Positions 52,140 to 61,478 of a stretch of 64,000 nt of DNA are shown here, piece by piece. The DNA comes from an uncultured Bacteroidales bacterium (GTDB taxonomy: Bacteria; Bacteroidota; Bacteroidia; Bacteroidales; Paludibacteraceae). A program made the position numbers and the translations under genes. The notes under the pieces are model-generated. The model was given only the letters and a program-made list of their open reading frames with translations, made no database searches and was not told the origin of the DNA. The stretch's first letter is position 1; every line of letters starts with the position of its first letter. The DNA is taken from contig ONMU01000008.1 in the NCBI GenBank assembly GCA_900319035.1, positions 29,031 through 93,030 on the forward strand, in the 5' to 3' direction.

Positions 52140-53848
52140 ATATTAATTGGCACATAAAAGAACGGACGCCGGAAGAACAAGCGGCGGCAGAACGTCTCAG
52201 TACCGAGCTGGAAATCAGTCCGGTAGCCGGACGCATTCTCGCGGATAGAGGCATCCGTACGGCTGCGGAAGCACGAGCGTATATACGTCCGTCGCTGGAC
52301 AGTCTGCATGATCCTTTTCTCATGCGCGATATGGGAGCAGCGGTTGATCGTCTCTGTCAAGCCATCGATGCCCATGAGCAAATCATGGTGTACGGCGATT
52401 ACGATGTAGATGGCACTACTGCCGTTGCCCTCATGTATTCGTTCCTCCGCACGCAGACCGATAATCTCATCTATTACATCCCCGATCGTTATACCGAAGG
52501 CTACGGTATTTCCTCCAAAGGCATTGACACCGCGAAAGCGGAAGGTTGTACCCTTGTCATCGCCCTTGACTGCGGCATCAAAGCCGTGGATAAGATGGAG
52601 TACGCGTCCTCGCTGGGTGTGGATTTCATCATCTGCGACCACCATACACCCGGGGACATCATTCCGCGTACGACCGCGGTGCTGAACATGAAACGTCCCG
52701 ACTGCCTCTACCCCTATAAGGAACTGAGCGGTTGCGGTGTGGGTTTCAAGTTAGTACAGGCGTACGCCCAACGACGCGGGATCAATCCGCAGGAGGTCTA
52801 TCGTTTACTTCCGCTCTTGGCTATGTCCATCGCTTCGGACATCGTTCCCCTCACAGGTGAAAACCGCATCCTCGCTTTCTATGGCTTACGCGCGCTCAAC
52901 GCCGCGCCTTCCGTGGGTCTGCAAGCGATCATGCAGGTAGCGGGCATAGCCGGCAAGACGGTCACCATGACCGACCTCGTCTATAAGTTCGGTCCGCGTA
53001 TCAATGCCGCAGGACGCATCAAAAGCGGAGCGGAAGCCGTACGGCTCCTCATTACCGATGACGCTGAAGCCGCTTTGCGGTTCGCACAAGACATCGATTC
53101 CTATAATCAGGACCGCCGCGATTATGACTCCAAAACGACCGATGAAGCCTTGGAGCAACTCCAAAAAGATCCGATAAATTCGAGCAAATTCACTACTGTG
53201 GTCTTTTCGCCTAATTGGCATAAAGGCGTTGTGGGAATAGCCGCAAGTCGTCTCACAGAGACTTTCTACAGACCCACAATCGTCCTTACCGCAGGAGACG
53301 ATGACATCATCAGCGGAAGCGCCCGTTCGGTCAGCGATTTCGATATCTATACCGCTATCGACTCCTGTCGGGATCTGCTCACGAACTTCGGCGGACATAA
53401 GTTCGCTGCCGGTCTGAGTATGCACAAAGCAGACCTGCCTGAGTTCAAGCGCCGGTTCGAAGAATATGTCGCCACGCACATCAAACCCGAGCAGCAAGTA
53501 CCGACTCTGGACATCGAAGCCGAAGTGGAACTCTCGGAGATGAATTGGAAGATGTACAAGATCCTTCAGTGCCTCGAACCTTTCGGTCCCGGCAATGAGC
53601 GACCGCTCTTCCTTTGCCGCCATCTGATCAACAACCGCAACACGCGTGCCGTGAGCGAAGGCAAGCATCTTCATCTCGATGTCACAGACCGTCTGGTTGC
53701 GATGGACGGTATCGCTTTCGGGCAAGGAGACAAAGCCTCACATCTGCAAAACGGAAATGCCGTAGATATCTGCTTTTATCTCGAAGAAAACACGTTCAGA
53801 GGCCGTACAACCCTCCAAATGAACGCGCAAGACATCAAATTGGTGTAA
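52136..53848 (+). CDS. recJ: Single-stranded-DNA-specific exonuclease RecJ
   Basis: The 570-aa protein has the DHH phosphoesterase motifs: YGDYDVDGTTA, LDCGIKA, CDHHTPG and, in the DHHA1 part, FGPRINAAGRI and later SARSVSDFDIY...NFGGHKFAAGLS. RecJ is a 5'-3' exonuclease on single-stranded DNA in recombination and mismatch repair, acting in the cytoplasm. The start is TTG (MDINWHIKERTPEEQAAAERLS), three bases after the stop of the amidase gene; no later ATG fits the family length. The C-terminus has the OB-like domain (FGPGNERPLFLCRHLINN). Confidence 0.94.
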   Translation: MDINWHIKERTPEEQAAAERLSTELEISPVAGRILADRGIRTAAEARAYIRPSLDSLHDPFLMRDMGAAVDRLCQAIDAHEQIMVYGDYDVDGTTAVALMYSFLRTQTDNLIYYIPDRYTEGYGISSKGIDTAKAEGCTLVIALDCGIKAVDKMEYASSLGVDFIICDHHTPGDIIPRTTAVLNMKRPDCLYPYKELSGCGVGFKLVQAYAQRRGINPQEVYRLLPLLAMSIASDIVPLTGENRILAFYGLRALNAAPSVGLQAIMQVAGIAGKTVTMTDLVYKFGPRINAAGRIKSGAEAVRLLITDDAEAALRFAQDIDSYNQDRRDYDSKTTDEALEQLQKDPINSSKFTTVVFSPNWHKGVVGIAASRLTETFYRPTIVLTAGDDDIISGSARSVSDFDIYTAIDSCRDLLTNFGGHKFAAGLSMHKADLPEFKRRFEEYVATHIKPEQQVPTLDIEAEVELSEMNWKMYKILQCLEPFGPGNERPLFLCRHLINNRNTRAVSEGKHLHLDVTDRLVAMDGIAFGQGDKASHLQNGNAVDICFYLEENTFRGRTTLQMNAQDIKLV

Positions 53849-53862
53849 AAAATCACTTAAAA

Positions 53863-53894
53863 TTTGCATATGTGCGATTTTTGTTGTAACTTTG
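53863..53894 (+). promoter_or_regulatory. Promoter of the CNNM/CBS gene
   Basis: TTTG at 53863-53866, a 20-bp spacer and TAACTTTG at 53887-53894. The -33 is in TTTGCATATGTGCGA, again the extended -33 motif. The leader is only about 12 nt. Confidence 0.8.
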
Positions 53895-53910
53895 CACCCT
53901 AATTTAAATT

Positions 53911-55029
53911 ATGGGACTATTATTATTGTTTTTATTCGGAGCGATGGGCGTCAGTTTTCTGTGCTCAGTACTGGAATCCGTGCTGATGTCCACATCGCTT
54001 AGTTATATCAATCTGCGTGAAGAAGAGGGTTACAGACCCGCTAAACTAATGAGCAAGTACAAGGACGACACAAGCCGTCCTTTAGCTGCTATCTTATCCC
54101 TGAACACGATCGCAAACACCATCGGCGCTGCCGGAGTCGGTATGCAGGTCGTTGCGCTCGGTTACGGTAAATGGTTCGGTCTCGTCTCCGCCCTTACCAC
54201 GATTTTGATACTTTTCTTTGGTGAGATCATCCCCAAAGTCATCGGTACTACCTATTGGCGCGAGTTAATGGGCTTCACAGCACGAACGATCCATGCACTC
54301 ATCTTCCTGCTCTACCCGCTTGTTTGGCTCGTAGTACTCATCTCGCGCATGGTGCCGGACAACGAAGACGAACCTTCTGTCAGCCGCGAGGAAGTGCTCT
54401 CCATGGTTAATATGGGCGAAGAAGAAGGAGTAGTGGACGAGGATGAGAACAAGATCTTCACGAACCTCATGCGTCTGGATTCTATCCACGCCTATGACGT
54501 CATGACGCCGCGTGTGGTAGCTAAGATTGCGCCGGAGAATATGACCCTCCGGGCGTACTATGACAACGATGAATACGACCATTTCTCCCGTATTCCGCTC
54601 TATAAACCCGAGTCGCCGGAGTACATCACAGGCTATGTCCTGCGTAACGATGCCTTAGAGGATCTGACGGAAGATCACTTCCGCAAGACCTTAGGAAGCA
54701 TCAAACGTTCGCTCCCTGCCTTCGACCAAGATCTGACGCTCGGTACGATCTTCGACTCCATGCTCAAGCAAAAGAGCCAGATAGCGCAGGTCATTGATGA
54801 ATATGGTATGTTTGTCGGCATCTTGACCCTCGAAGATATTATTGAGACCATCTTCGGTCTGGAGATCATCGACGAGAACGACACGGTCATCGACATGCAG
54901 CAGTATGCCCGCGAACGATGGGAACAGAGGCAGAAAAAGTACAAGAAACTAACAGTCAATACCGACGGTCAAAGCCAAGGTAAGAGCATCGCCAATGAGA
55001 CAGAAAAGCAACATACGGATCGAGAATAA
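53911..55029 (+). CDS. CNNM/CorC-type hemolysin-family membrane protein
   Basis: The 372-aa protein has an N-terminal CNNM domain (residues about 1-175) with three or four membrane helices and the signature [27 protein letters not shown] cytoplasmic CBS pair follows ([20 protein letters not shown]...; [40 protein letters not shown]). Such proteins transport or regulate transport of divalent cations (Mg2+, Co2+); the name hemolysin is historical. The last 35 bp overlap the smpB gene, which starts at 54995 in another frame, so the genes are translationally coupled. Confidence 0.88.
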   Translation: MGLLLLFLFGAMGVSFLCSVLESVLMSTSLSYINLREEEGYRPAKLMSKYKDDTSRPLAAILSLNTIANTIGAAGVGMQVVALGYGKWFGLVSALTTILILFFGEIIPKVIGTTYWRELMGFTARTIHALIFLLYPLVWLVVLISRMVPDNEDEPSVSREEVLSMVNMGEEEGVVDEDENKIFTNLMRLDSIHAYDVMTPRVVAKIAPENMTLRAYYDNDEYDHFSRIPLYKPESPEYITGYVLRNDALEDLTEDHFRKTLGSIKRSLPAFDQDLTLGTIFDSMLKQKSQIAQVIDEYGMFVGILTLEDIIETIFGLEIIDENDTVIDMQQYARERWEQRQKKYKKLTVNTDGQSQGKSIANETEKQHTDRE

Positions 55030-55459
55030 ACGGGCAAGGTTTGAATATATCATCCTCGACCGCTATACCGCCGGTATCCAATTGTTCGGCACGGAGATCA
55101 AATCGATCCGTGAGGGCAAGGCATCGCTGGTGGATAGTTGGTGTGCCTTCACGGGACACGAGCTGTACGTCAAACAGATGCATATAGCCGAGTACCGGTT
55201 TGGCTCGTACGCGAACCATGAGGCGAAGCGGGACCGCAAACTGCTGCTCACCAAACGCGAGTTGCGCAAACTGGAGAAAGCAAGCAAAGATACCGGAAAG
55301 ACCATCATTCCGCTTACTCTGTTTATCAACGAAAAAGGCCTCGCCAAGATGGAAATAGCGCTCTGTACAGGCAAGCACACGTACGACAAACGTCAGTCGC
55401 TCCGTGAGGCAGACGACAAGCGAGAGATGGCACAAATGCGCAAAGCTGCCTTGCACTAA
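54995..55459 (+). CDS. smpB: SsrA-binding protein SmpB
   Basis: The 154-aa protein, near the usual 150-160 aa, begins [50 protein letters not shown], the SmpB beta barrel, and has a basic C-terminal tail ([22 protein letters not shown]). It carries tmRNA to stalled ribosomes for trans-translation. It overlaps the CNNM gene by 35 bp. No tmRNA gene is seen in the window. Confidence 0.96.
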   Translation: MRQKSNIRIENKRARFEYIILDRYTAGIQLFGTEIKSIREGKASLVDSWCAFTGHELYVKQMHIAEYRFGSYANHEAKRDRKLLLTKRELRKLEKASKDTGKTIIPLTLFINEKGLAKMEIALCTGKHTYDKRQSLREADDKREMAQMRKAALH

Positions 55460-55490
55460 TAATTGGATCATTTAAAATCGAACATAGATT

Positions 55491-56597
55491 ATGTCATTAC
55501 AATGCGGAATAGTCGGATTGCCGAACGTCGGCAAATCAACCCTTTTCAACTGTCTTAGTAACGCGAAAGCGCAAAGCGCGAACTTCCCGTTCTGTACTAT
55601 CGAACCCAACGTCGGTGTTATCACCGTGCCGGACGAGCGTCTCATCAAACTCTGTGAGATCTGTCATCCCGAACGAGGCGTCATTCCGACGACCGTGGAG
55701 ATCGTCGATATAGCCGGTCTCGTCAAAGGTGCCAGCAAAGGTGAAGGACTCGGAAACAAGTTCCTTGCTAACATCCGTGAGACGGACGCTATCATCCATG
55801 TGCTCCGTTGTTTCGACGACGAGAACGTGGTACACGTGGACGGTTCTGTCAACCCCATACGCGACAAAGAGATCATCGACGCCGAGCTGCAACTCAAAGA
55901 CTTGGAGACCGTAGAGAGCCGTATTCAGAAATGTGAGAAAGCCGCTAAAGCCGGTGGAGACAAGTTCGCCAAACTGCAACTCGAAGTGCTCGTCAAATAC
56001 CGCGAGGCACTCTCGCAAGGCAAGAATGCCCGCACGGTAGAACTGGATAACAAAGACCAAGAAGCCGCAGCAAAGGACCTATTTTTGCTGACCAATAAAC
56101 CGGTAATGTATGTCTGCAACGTCGATGAGGCTTCGGCGGTGAACGGCAATGCCTATGTACAGCAAGTACGTGAAGCAGTCAAAGACGAGGACGCACAAGT
56201 GCTCGTTTTGGCAGCTAAGATCGAGAGCGAGATAGCCGAATTAGAGACATACGAGGAGCGTCAGATGTTCCTCTCCGAATTAGGTCTGGAGGAGAGCGGT
56301 GTGAACCGACTCATCAAAGCCGCTTACGCCCTTCTCAAACTGCGTACCTTCCTCACCGCCGGTTCGGACGAAGTACGCGCATGGACATTCCGTGAGGGAA
56401 TGAAAGCACCGCAATGTGCCGGTGTCATCCACACTGACTTCGAGCGTGGATTCATCCGTGCAGAGGTCATCAAATACGAGGATTTCGTGACCCTTGGAGG
56501 CGAAGCGCAATGCCGCGCTGCCGGCAAACTCGGCATCGAGGGCAAAGACTACCTCGTGCAAGACGGAGATATTATGCATTTCCTCTTCAACGTCTAA
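55491..56597 (+). CDS. ychF: YchF family translation-associated ATPase
   Basis: The 368-aa Obg-family protein has G1 GLPNVGKST (residues 8-16), G3 [10 protein letters not shown] and G4 NVDE in place of NKxD, which favours ATP over GTP. The helical arm ([24 protein letters not shown]) and the C-terminal TGS domain ([34 protein letters not shown]) are in order. It binds ribosomes and is redox-regulated in other bacteria. The gene starts 31 bp after smpB. Confidence 0.95.
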   Translation: MSLQCGIVGLPNVGKSTLFNCLSNAKAQSANFPFCTIEPNVGVITVPDERLIKLCEICHPERGVIPTTVEIVDIAGLVKGASKGEGLGNKFLANIRETDAIIHVLRCFDDENVVHVDGSVNPIRDKEIIDAELQLKDLETVESRIQKCEKAAKAGGDKFAKLQLEVLVKYREALSQGKNARTVELDNKDQEAAAKDLFLLTNKPVMYVCNVDEASAVNGNAYVQQVREAVKDEDAQVLVLAAKIESEIAELETYEERQMFLSELGLEESGVNRLIKAAYALLKLRTFLTAGSDEVRAWTFREGMKAPQCAGVIHTDFERGFIRAEVIKYEDFVTLGGEAQCRAAGKLGIEGKDYLVQDGDIMHFLFNV

Positions 56598-56601
56598 CAG
56601 T

Positions 56602-56663
56602 TTAACGTTCCGCCCTGCGGAACCATTTTAACTCTTTAACGTCGCTTTAGCGACATCTTAACA
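56602..56663. repeat. TTAAC repeat with two short hairpins between ychF and the exchanger gene
   Basis: TTAAC occurs at 56602, 56628, 56636 and 56658; 56628 and 56636 are one 8-bp period apart. The copies are separated by the hairpins GTTCCG-CCCTG-CGGAAC (56607-56623) and GTCGC-TTTA-GCGAC (56641-56654). It is the same repeat class as 58577-58621, mixed with hairpins as at 43152-43330. Confidence 0.7.
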
Positions 56664-56665
56664 TA

Positions 56666-57664
56666 ATGATAGAATCATTATTATCATATGGCTGGTACGT
56701 AGCCGTCATCCTGATCGTCTTGGGGTTCGTAGCGCTTGTAAAAGGCGCAGACTACCTCGTAGATGGCGCCTCAGCTATCGCTAAACGATTTGGTATCAGC
56801 GATTTAGTAATCGGTCTGACCGTAGTAGCTTTCGGCACTTCTATGCCGGAGTTTGTGGTGAACATGGTCTCGGTAGCAGAAGGAACCACCGATCTTGCAA
56901 TCACCAATATTGTAGGATCAAACATCATCAACACCTTTGTTATCCTTGGTCTCACCGCACTCGTCTATCCCATTGCTTCGCAAAAACGCAGCCGCGATTT
57001 CGACATCCCTCTCTCTATCATCGCTGGTATCGTAGTCTTCATTGCTGTGTGGGCTTCCGGTTATTTTCACCTGCCTATTTATGGTATCAACCGCATCAGC
57101 GGCGTCTTATTACTGCTCATCTTCTGCTATTTCCTCTATAACACGTTCCGCCACGCCAAAGAGCACCCGGAGGAAGGCGCAAGTGACGAAGTGCCAAACA
57201 CAAAGGAGATCTCTATCCGCCGTGCGATTTGTTTGGTAATTGGCGGTCTTGTGGGATTGATTGTGGGAGGAGAACTGATTGTGAAGAGTGCCGTAGATCT
57301 GGCTACCCGAATGGGAGTAAGCGAAGCGGTTATCGGTCTGACCATCGTCGCCTTGGGAACTTCCTTACCCGAATTGGCAACATCCGTCATTGCTGCTGCC
57401 AAACATAATAGCGACATCGCGCTCGGTAACGTCTTCGGCTCGAATATCTTCAATGTCTTCTTCGTGCTCGCTACCAGCGCGGTCATCCGACCTCTGCCTG
57501 CTTATGATGGTATCGAACTGGACACATGGATAGCAGCCTTGGGTAGTATTATCGTTTGGCTCTCTATCAAAGCGAACCATGACCGCAAGATCCAACGATG
57601 GGCAGGACTGTTGCTTCTCCTTGTCTATAGTGGCTATCTTACGTATCGCCTAATAAATGTATAA
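56666..57664 (+). CDS. Calcium/sodium antiporter (K+-dependent exchanger-like)
   Basis: The 332-aa membrane protein has about ten helices in two homologous halves, each with the alpha-repeat motif: VVAFGTSMPEFVVNMVSVAEG...NIVGSNIINTF (residues about 50-90) and IVALGTSLPELATSVIAAAKH...NVFGSNIFNVF (about 230-270). This is the YrbG/CaCA family, which exchanges Na+ for Ca2+ across the inner membrane. A charged loop lies between the halves (KEHPEEGASDEVPNTKE). The gene ends in sequence that converges with the polysaccharide cluster. Confidence 0.94.
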   Translation: MIESLLSYGWYVAVILIVLGFVALVKGADYLVDGASAIAKRFGISDLVIGLTVVAFGTSMPEFVVNMVSVAEGTTDLAITNIVGSNIINTFVILGLTALVYPIASQKRSRDFDIPLSIIAGIVVFIAVWASGYFHLPIYGINRISGVLLLLIFCYFLYNTFRHAKEHPEEGASDEVPNTKEISIRRAICLVIGGLVGLIVGGELIVKSAVDLATRMGVSEAVIGLTIVALGTSLPELATSVIAAAKHNSDIALGNVFGSNIFNVFFVLATSAVIRPLPAYDGIELDTWIAALGSIIVWLSIKANHDRKIQRWAGLLLLLVYSGYLTYRLINV

Positions 57665-57764
57665 TTCACAATGTACAAAGGGTTTACGGAGTCTTGTACA
57701 AGCCACAAGAATCCGTACGGACTCTAAACATTGTACAAAACCCAATAGAACGCTTTGTGATTTG
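57665..57764. other. Gap between the exchanger gene and the polysaccharide cluster
   Basis: TGTACA recurs at 57672, 57695 and 57732, the middle copy in the palindrome CTTGTACAAG. The words GGGTTTACGGAGTC and CCGTACGGACTCTAAAC are roughly inverted. AATTG or ATTTG units 7 bp apart (57760, 57767, 57774, 57781) run into the end of the first glycosyltransferase gene. No gene is seen. Confidence 0.5.
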
Positions 57765-57785
57765 TTAATTGTTAATTGTGAATTG
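57760..57785. repeat. AATTG array, 7-bp period, at the glycosyltransferase 3' end
   Basis: ATTTG at 57760 and AATTG at 57767, 57774 and 57781, all 7 bp apart. It encodes the last residues (NQFTINN) and stop of the 272-aa glycosyltransferase. Confidence 0.75.
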
Positions 57786-58583
57786 ATTAAAGAGCCTCCG
57801 CTCTTTATCAAAGATCCAACCCCATTTATTGAAATACAGACACATGTTTTGGATATGAATCCGGAGCATGTGTTTGTTATTATAAGAAGAACGCGCGTGT
57901 GCGTGCGTAATAGTCCATTGCGGATAATAGAGCGTCAACCAGTTGCGATGGATGCGGCGGGTAAGGTCAATATCCTCCGGGTACATGAAAAAACGTTCGT
58001 CAAACAGCCCTGCTTCCACAGCCGCTTTTGTGCGTAGCATCATAAAACAGCCGCTCAGATACGGAGCATTGACCGGTCTCGTGAGATCCAAATCTCTCAG
58101 CTCATAGCGTTTATTCCTTCGCGCAATCATCCACTCCGGTAAGAACCTCCGCCCGAAAACATCCAATGGTGACGGAAGCCGTTTGGCGAGGTATTGCTGC
58201 GAACCATCGGGGTTAACAACTTTCGGCATGAGTTGACCCACCAAAGGATTTGCCATCATCCAATCATGCATAGCATCTATATCTTCCGCTTCGACGCGAA
58301 TGTCGCTATTCATGACCAGATGCATCTCTGTCTTCTGGTACGCACTCTCCCTGAGCGCGATGTTGTGCGCCTTGCCGTAACCAAGGTTCGCTCCATTGAA
58401 CATATACCGCAGTTTGCCTTGGACATCCTCCCTTGAGGGGAAACTTAAAGGGGTTTCCTTTTCTTCGCTATTATCCAACAGGTATATCTTCCGCAGGTTC
58501 TTCACCTTCAGCAACTCGGTCACAAGAGGCAAGACCTCTTCTTCCCATTTCGGATGATATAGTACAATTGAGATGTTTAACAC
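57765..58583 (-). CDS. Family 2 glycosyltransferase (rhamnosyltransferase-like)
   Basis: The 272-aa protein starts at GTG 58583 (LNISIVLYHPKWEEEVLPLVTELL). It is a GT-A fold enzyme of the WbbL/rhamnosyltransferase class: IYLLDNSEEKE for nucleotide binding, NGANLGYGKAHNIALRE, DxD-type MNSDIRVEAEDIDAMH and the GCFMMLRTKAAVEAGLFDERFFMYPEDIDLTRRIH acceptor motif. It adds a sugar to a lipid-linked surface glycan at the cytoplasmic face. It is the last gene of the polysaccharide run, separated from the preceding one by a TTAAC octamer array; the C-terminus runs into a heptamer array. Confidence 0.88.
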   Translation of the reverse strand: MLNISIVLYHPKWEEEVLPLVTELLKVKNLRKIYLLDNSEEKETPLSFPSREDVQGKLRYMFNGANLGYGKAHNIALRESAYQKTEMHLVMNSDIRVEAEDIDAMHDWMMANPLVGQLMPKVVNPDGSQQYLAKRLPSPLDVFGRRFLPEWMIARRNKRYELRDLDLTRPVNAPYLSGCFMMLRTKAAVEAGLFDERFFMYPEDIDLTRRIHRNWLTLYYPQWTITHAHARSSYNNKHMLRIHIQNMCLYFNKWGWIFDKERRLFNQFTINN

Positions 58584-58621
58584 CTTAACGGTTTAACGAT
58601 TTAACGGTTTAACGATTTAAC
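58577..58621. repeat. TTAAC array, 8-bp period, between two glycosyltransferase genes
   Basis: TTAAC at 58577, 58585, 58593, 58601, 58609 and 58617, exactly every 8 bp, with spacer GGT, GAT and similar. It contains the stop of the upstream gene (58617-58619) and the GTG start of the downstream gene (58583-58581). Confidence 0.92.
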
Positions 58622-59363
58622 TCTTTCTCAGGAACTGACGTAGTTTGCGCAGTTGCTTGCAGGCAACAGTCAGATAACCGGCTCCCACATGGTTCTTCTT
58701 AAGGACGATATAGTCTTCCTGCGTTTTGGACAAACGTGCCTTGGTGTTCTTATTGCTGGCTCCGCCGGTTTCCATACGCACAAGCACCTCGGGAATATAC
58801 TGCGAGTGATAACCGCGTTGGAAGATACGGAGCATCATATCGTAGTCCGCGGAAATATGGAACCACTCATCGTATTCACCCACCTGCTGGTACACTTCCT
58901 TACGAACATACATCGTCGGATGAGGAGGCATCCATCCGTACTTCAAACTATACGGATGAAAATCATTACTCTTCCACCGGCGAATAATCTTCCCTTCATG
59001 ACAATATTGCAGATCACCATAGACCACATCAATACGCTTATCCTCGAAAGCTGCCGCTATTTGTTCGATGGAATGGGGAGAATAGAGCACATCATCGGAG
59101 TGCAGGAAACCGATAATATCACCTGTTGACATAGCGATGCCTTTGTTCAGAGCATTGTATATACCGCTGTCTTTCTCTGATTTCCAGCGCACGTTCTGAT
59201 GCTTTTTCGCATAAGCTTCGATGATCTCTTTGGTTCCATCTGTGGAAGCCCCGTCCACGATGACGTGCTCGATATCCGGATACGTCTGACTCAGCACGCT
59301 TTCCAACGTACGCGGCAAACTCTTCGCGGAATTATACGTAATAGTTATAATAGATATTTTCAT
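58617..59363 (-). CDS. Family 2 glycosyltransferase (WcaA-like)
   Basis: The 248-aa GT-A enzyme begins MKISIITITYNSAKSLPRTLESVLSQTYPDIEHVIVDGASTDGTKEII, a typical GT2 nucleotide-binding front. It has the DxD-like FLHSDDVLY, and HISADYDMMLRIFQRGYHSQYIPEVLVRMETGG for the acceptor side. The type is common in capsule and O-antigen loci. It follows the GT4 gene with a 1-bp gap. Confidence 0.9.
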   Translation of the reverse strand: MKISIITITYNSAKSLPRTLESVLSQTYPDIEHVIVDGASTDGTKEIIEAYAKKHQNVRWKSEKDSGIYNALNKGIAMSTGDIIGFLHSDDVLYSPHSIEQIAAAFEDKRIDVVYGDLQYCHEGKIIRRWKSNDFHPYSLKYGWMPPHPTMYVRKEVYQQVGEYDEWFHISADYDMMLRIFQRGYHSQYIPEVLVRMETGGASNKNTKARLSKTQEDYIVLKKNHVGAGYLTVACKQLRKLRQFLRKS

Positions 59364-59364
59364 A

Positions 59365-60339
59365 CTATATTATTTTCCGATATACATTCTTTACTTGTTC
59401 ATAGGTCTTGTCCCAACTGAAACGCTTAGCGTTCTCAAAACCGGCTTCTATAATATCATTCACCGCGCGGGACTTCAACTCCAATACCATCTCGGACATC
59501 TCGGCAGCCATTTGTTCGCCACTTGCATGTTTAACCAGCAATCCCTTACTGCCTATGATCTCCGGAATAGAAGAAGATTCTTGTGCGACGACAGGACATC
59601 CGGCTTTTTGCGCCTCAATAACAGGAATACCGAAGCCCTCGTAGTCAGATGGATAGAGCAAACACAAAGCCTCATTATAATACCTATTCAGTTGTTCTGT
59701 TGTCACATTGCAAGCTGTTACTAACTCTATTCCTGTTCTCTTAGCCACTTCTTGCGCCACCTCGTACCGCTTGTACTCGACCGAGGTATTACCCACGTAC
59801 AACAAATAGCCCTTCTTCTCCACATCCGGCATCGGGTAAAAGGCATCGCTTACTCCATTATAGATGACATGAATCCGCTCTTCGGGTATCCACGGATAGA
59901 AGCGCAACAGATCCCGCTTCGTGTTTTCGCTGATACAAATAACCGCCTCGCTATGTTTCAATGCTTTTTTCTCTTCCCACAAATGCACCGCCTTGGGTAA
60001 ACCATTACGATAAAAATGATACGTCAAATCATGCACAGTAGTTACATTATGAACATTCGGATTTTGACAGATGCGGAAATAGGAAGAGTGAAAAATAGTC
60101 GGTTTCATCGGATAAAATTCCGGTACTCTATATCGTTCTAAGCAGCGTAAGGACTTAGGTACGATCATGTCTTGCGGTATCTGTATATGCTCACGTAACA
60201 CATTATTCGACGGGTATTCCAGCATCTGTACCGACAATTCCGGATCAACACAAGCACGTTTTAGCATTTCCGACCATACTACGGAAATACCGCCTACTCG
60301 TTGCAACGAATAAATGATATTGTCAAATGTTACCTGCAT
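59365..60339 (-). CDS. Family 4 glycosyltransferase
   Basis: The 324-aa GT-B enzyme has the N-terminal domain to about residue 170 (TIFHSSYFRICQNPNVHNVTTVHDLTYHF; VICISENTKRDLLRFYP). The C-terminal domain has LLYVGNTSVEYKRYEVAQEVA and the E-x7-E nucleotide-sugar site YPSDYEGFGIPVIEAQKAGCPVVA. It probably transfers mannose, glucose or a related sugar. It overlaps the previous gene by 10 bp. Confidence 0.9.
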   Translation of the reverse strand: MQVTFDNIIYSLQRVGGISVVWSEMLKRACVDPELSVQMLEYPSNNVLREHIQIPQDMIVPKSLRCLERYRVPEFYPMKPTIFHSSYFRICQNPNVHNVTTVHDLTYHFYRNGLPKAVHLWEEKKALKHSEAVICISENTKRDLLRFYPWIPEERIHVIYNGVSDAFYPMPDVEKKGYLLYVGNTSVEYKRYEVAQEVAKRTGIELVTACNVTTEQLNRYYNEALCLLYPSDYEGFGIPVIEAQKAGCPVVAQESSSIPEIIGSKGLLVKHASGEQMAAEMSEMVLELKSRAVNDIIEAGFENAKRFSWDKTYEQVKNVYRKII

Positions 60340-61478
60340 ACCTCTATTTCTTTAATCCAACGGGGCATAATAGCCTCTTCGCTATATGTATTCTGCGCAT
60401 AGGTTTGCGCTTTCTTTGCTTTTAAATCAGCTTCCTCGGGATGCGCAATGACATATTCAATTTGTGCCGTGAGCGCCTCTATGTCTCCATTAGGGACGAG
60501 CCATCCCCGATCGTCTGCCAATAACTCTGCAGGGCCGTGCGGGCAGTCAAAAGACACGCATGGAGTACCACACCACATAGCTTCTGCCAATACCAAGGAG
60601 AAACCCTCATATCGTGATGAGAGCACAAAGATCGATGCCTCTGCGTATTCTTTTACCATATTCTCTATCCGTCCAGCGATACACACGTGTTTTAACCCGA
60701 GATTTATAACCTGCTTTTCCAACTCCATGTGCTTAGGACCTTCACCGACTATGCGTAAAGTCCATTCAGGATGTTTCTGCTCGATAACTTTCCAAGCTTG
60801 GAGCAAGAGATCAAAGCCTTTCTGCTCATGAAGTCGTCCCGCTGCCAAAACTCTTTTTTCTCGCGATTTCATCGGTATTTTCATTCCATAAAGGCTACAA
60901 ATGTTTGGGATGACGGTCACATTCGTACAGCCCTCTTTTCGCCAATCCTCTTGATCTGCTTTGGTGAGCACGACAAGTCGCTCTAACGGCTTCACTGCCC
61001 GCACTAACTGCCAGGTACGAATACGACCTAATAAAGACCAAAAAAGACCGGTATGGTTCGCTTCTAACAATTGTTGACGTTGGTTCTTTGCGAAATGTAA
61101 TTCGGCTATAGTCTTGCAGGGCAGATTACGCAAGAATGCAATCTCTTTGCCGCAGAGGGAGACACATAATTTTATACCATTCTGCTGTATATACGCACGT
61201 AGAGCTCGCTCGTAAGTACGCATACGAAGCATGTGTCCCCACCATTTGGCGAATAGCGGTTTACGATAGTCCGCATTAAAATCTATATCCAGATGAACTA
61301 CCTTTACGCGCTGGTTCAATGGGAAATAACAATCCGGATGTCCTTCAGGAGTCTTTTCTGTAGTCAATATCGTAAACTCATGCTTCGTGTGTACAGCCAG
61401 CCAATTGACCTTTTGAGTCAGTACACGCTCCATACCACCAGCGTTGTACAAATGAGGAATGCAATAAAGAATCTTCAT
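60330..61478 (-). CDS. Family 4 glycosyltransferase (second)
   Basis: The 382-aa GT-B enzyme begins MKILYCIPHLYNAGGMERVLTQKVNWLA, the typical GGxE(R/K)V opening. The C-terminal domain has AAGRLHEQKGFDLLLQAW, ILRIVGEGPKHMELEKQV (approximately) and VLSSRYEGFSLVLAEAMWCGTPCVSFDCPHGPAELL. This subgroup, with the CPxGPxEL motif, is frequent in Bacteroidota surface-glycan loci. It overlaps the polymerase gene by 4 bp, so translation is coupled. Confidence 0.92.
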   Translation of the reverse strand: MKILYCIPHLYNAGGMERVLTQKVNWLAVHTKHEFTILTTEKTPEGHPDCYFPLNQRVKVVHLDIDFNADYRKPLFAKWWGHMLRMRTYERALRAYIQQNGIKLCVSLCGKEIAFLRNLPCKTIAELHFAKNQRQQLLEANHTGLFWSLLGRIRTWQLVRAVKPLERLVVLTKADQEDWRKEGCTNVTVIPNICSLYGMKIPMKSREKRVLAAGRLHEQKGFDLLLQAWKVIEQKHPEWTLRIVGEGPKHMELEKQVINLGLKHVCIAGRIENMVKEYAEASIFVLSSRYEGFSLVLAEAMWCGTPCVSFDCPHGPAELLADDRGWLVPNGDIEALTAQIEYVIAHPEEADLKAKKAQTYAQNTYSEEAIMPRWIKEIEVCR

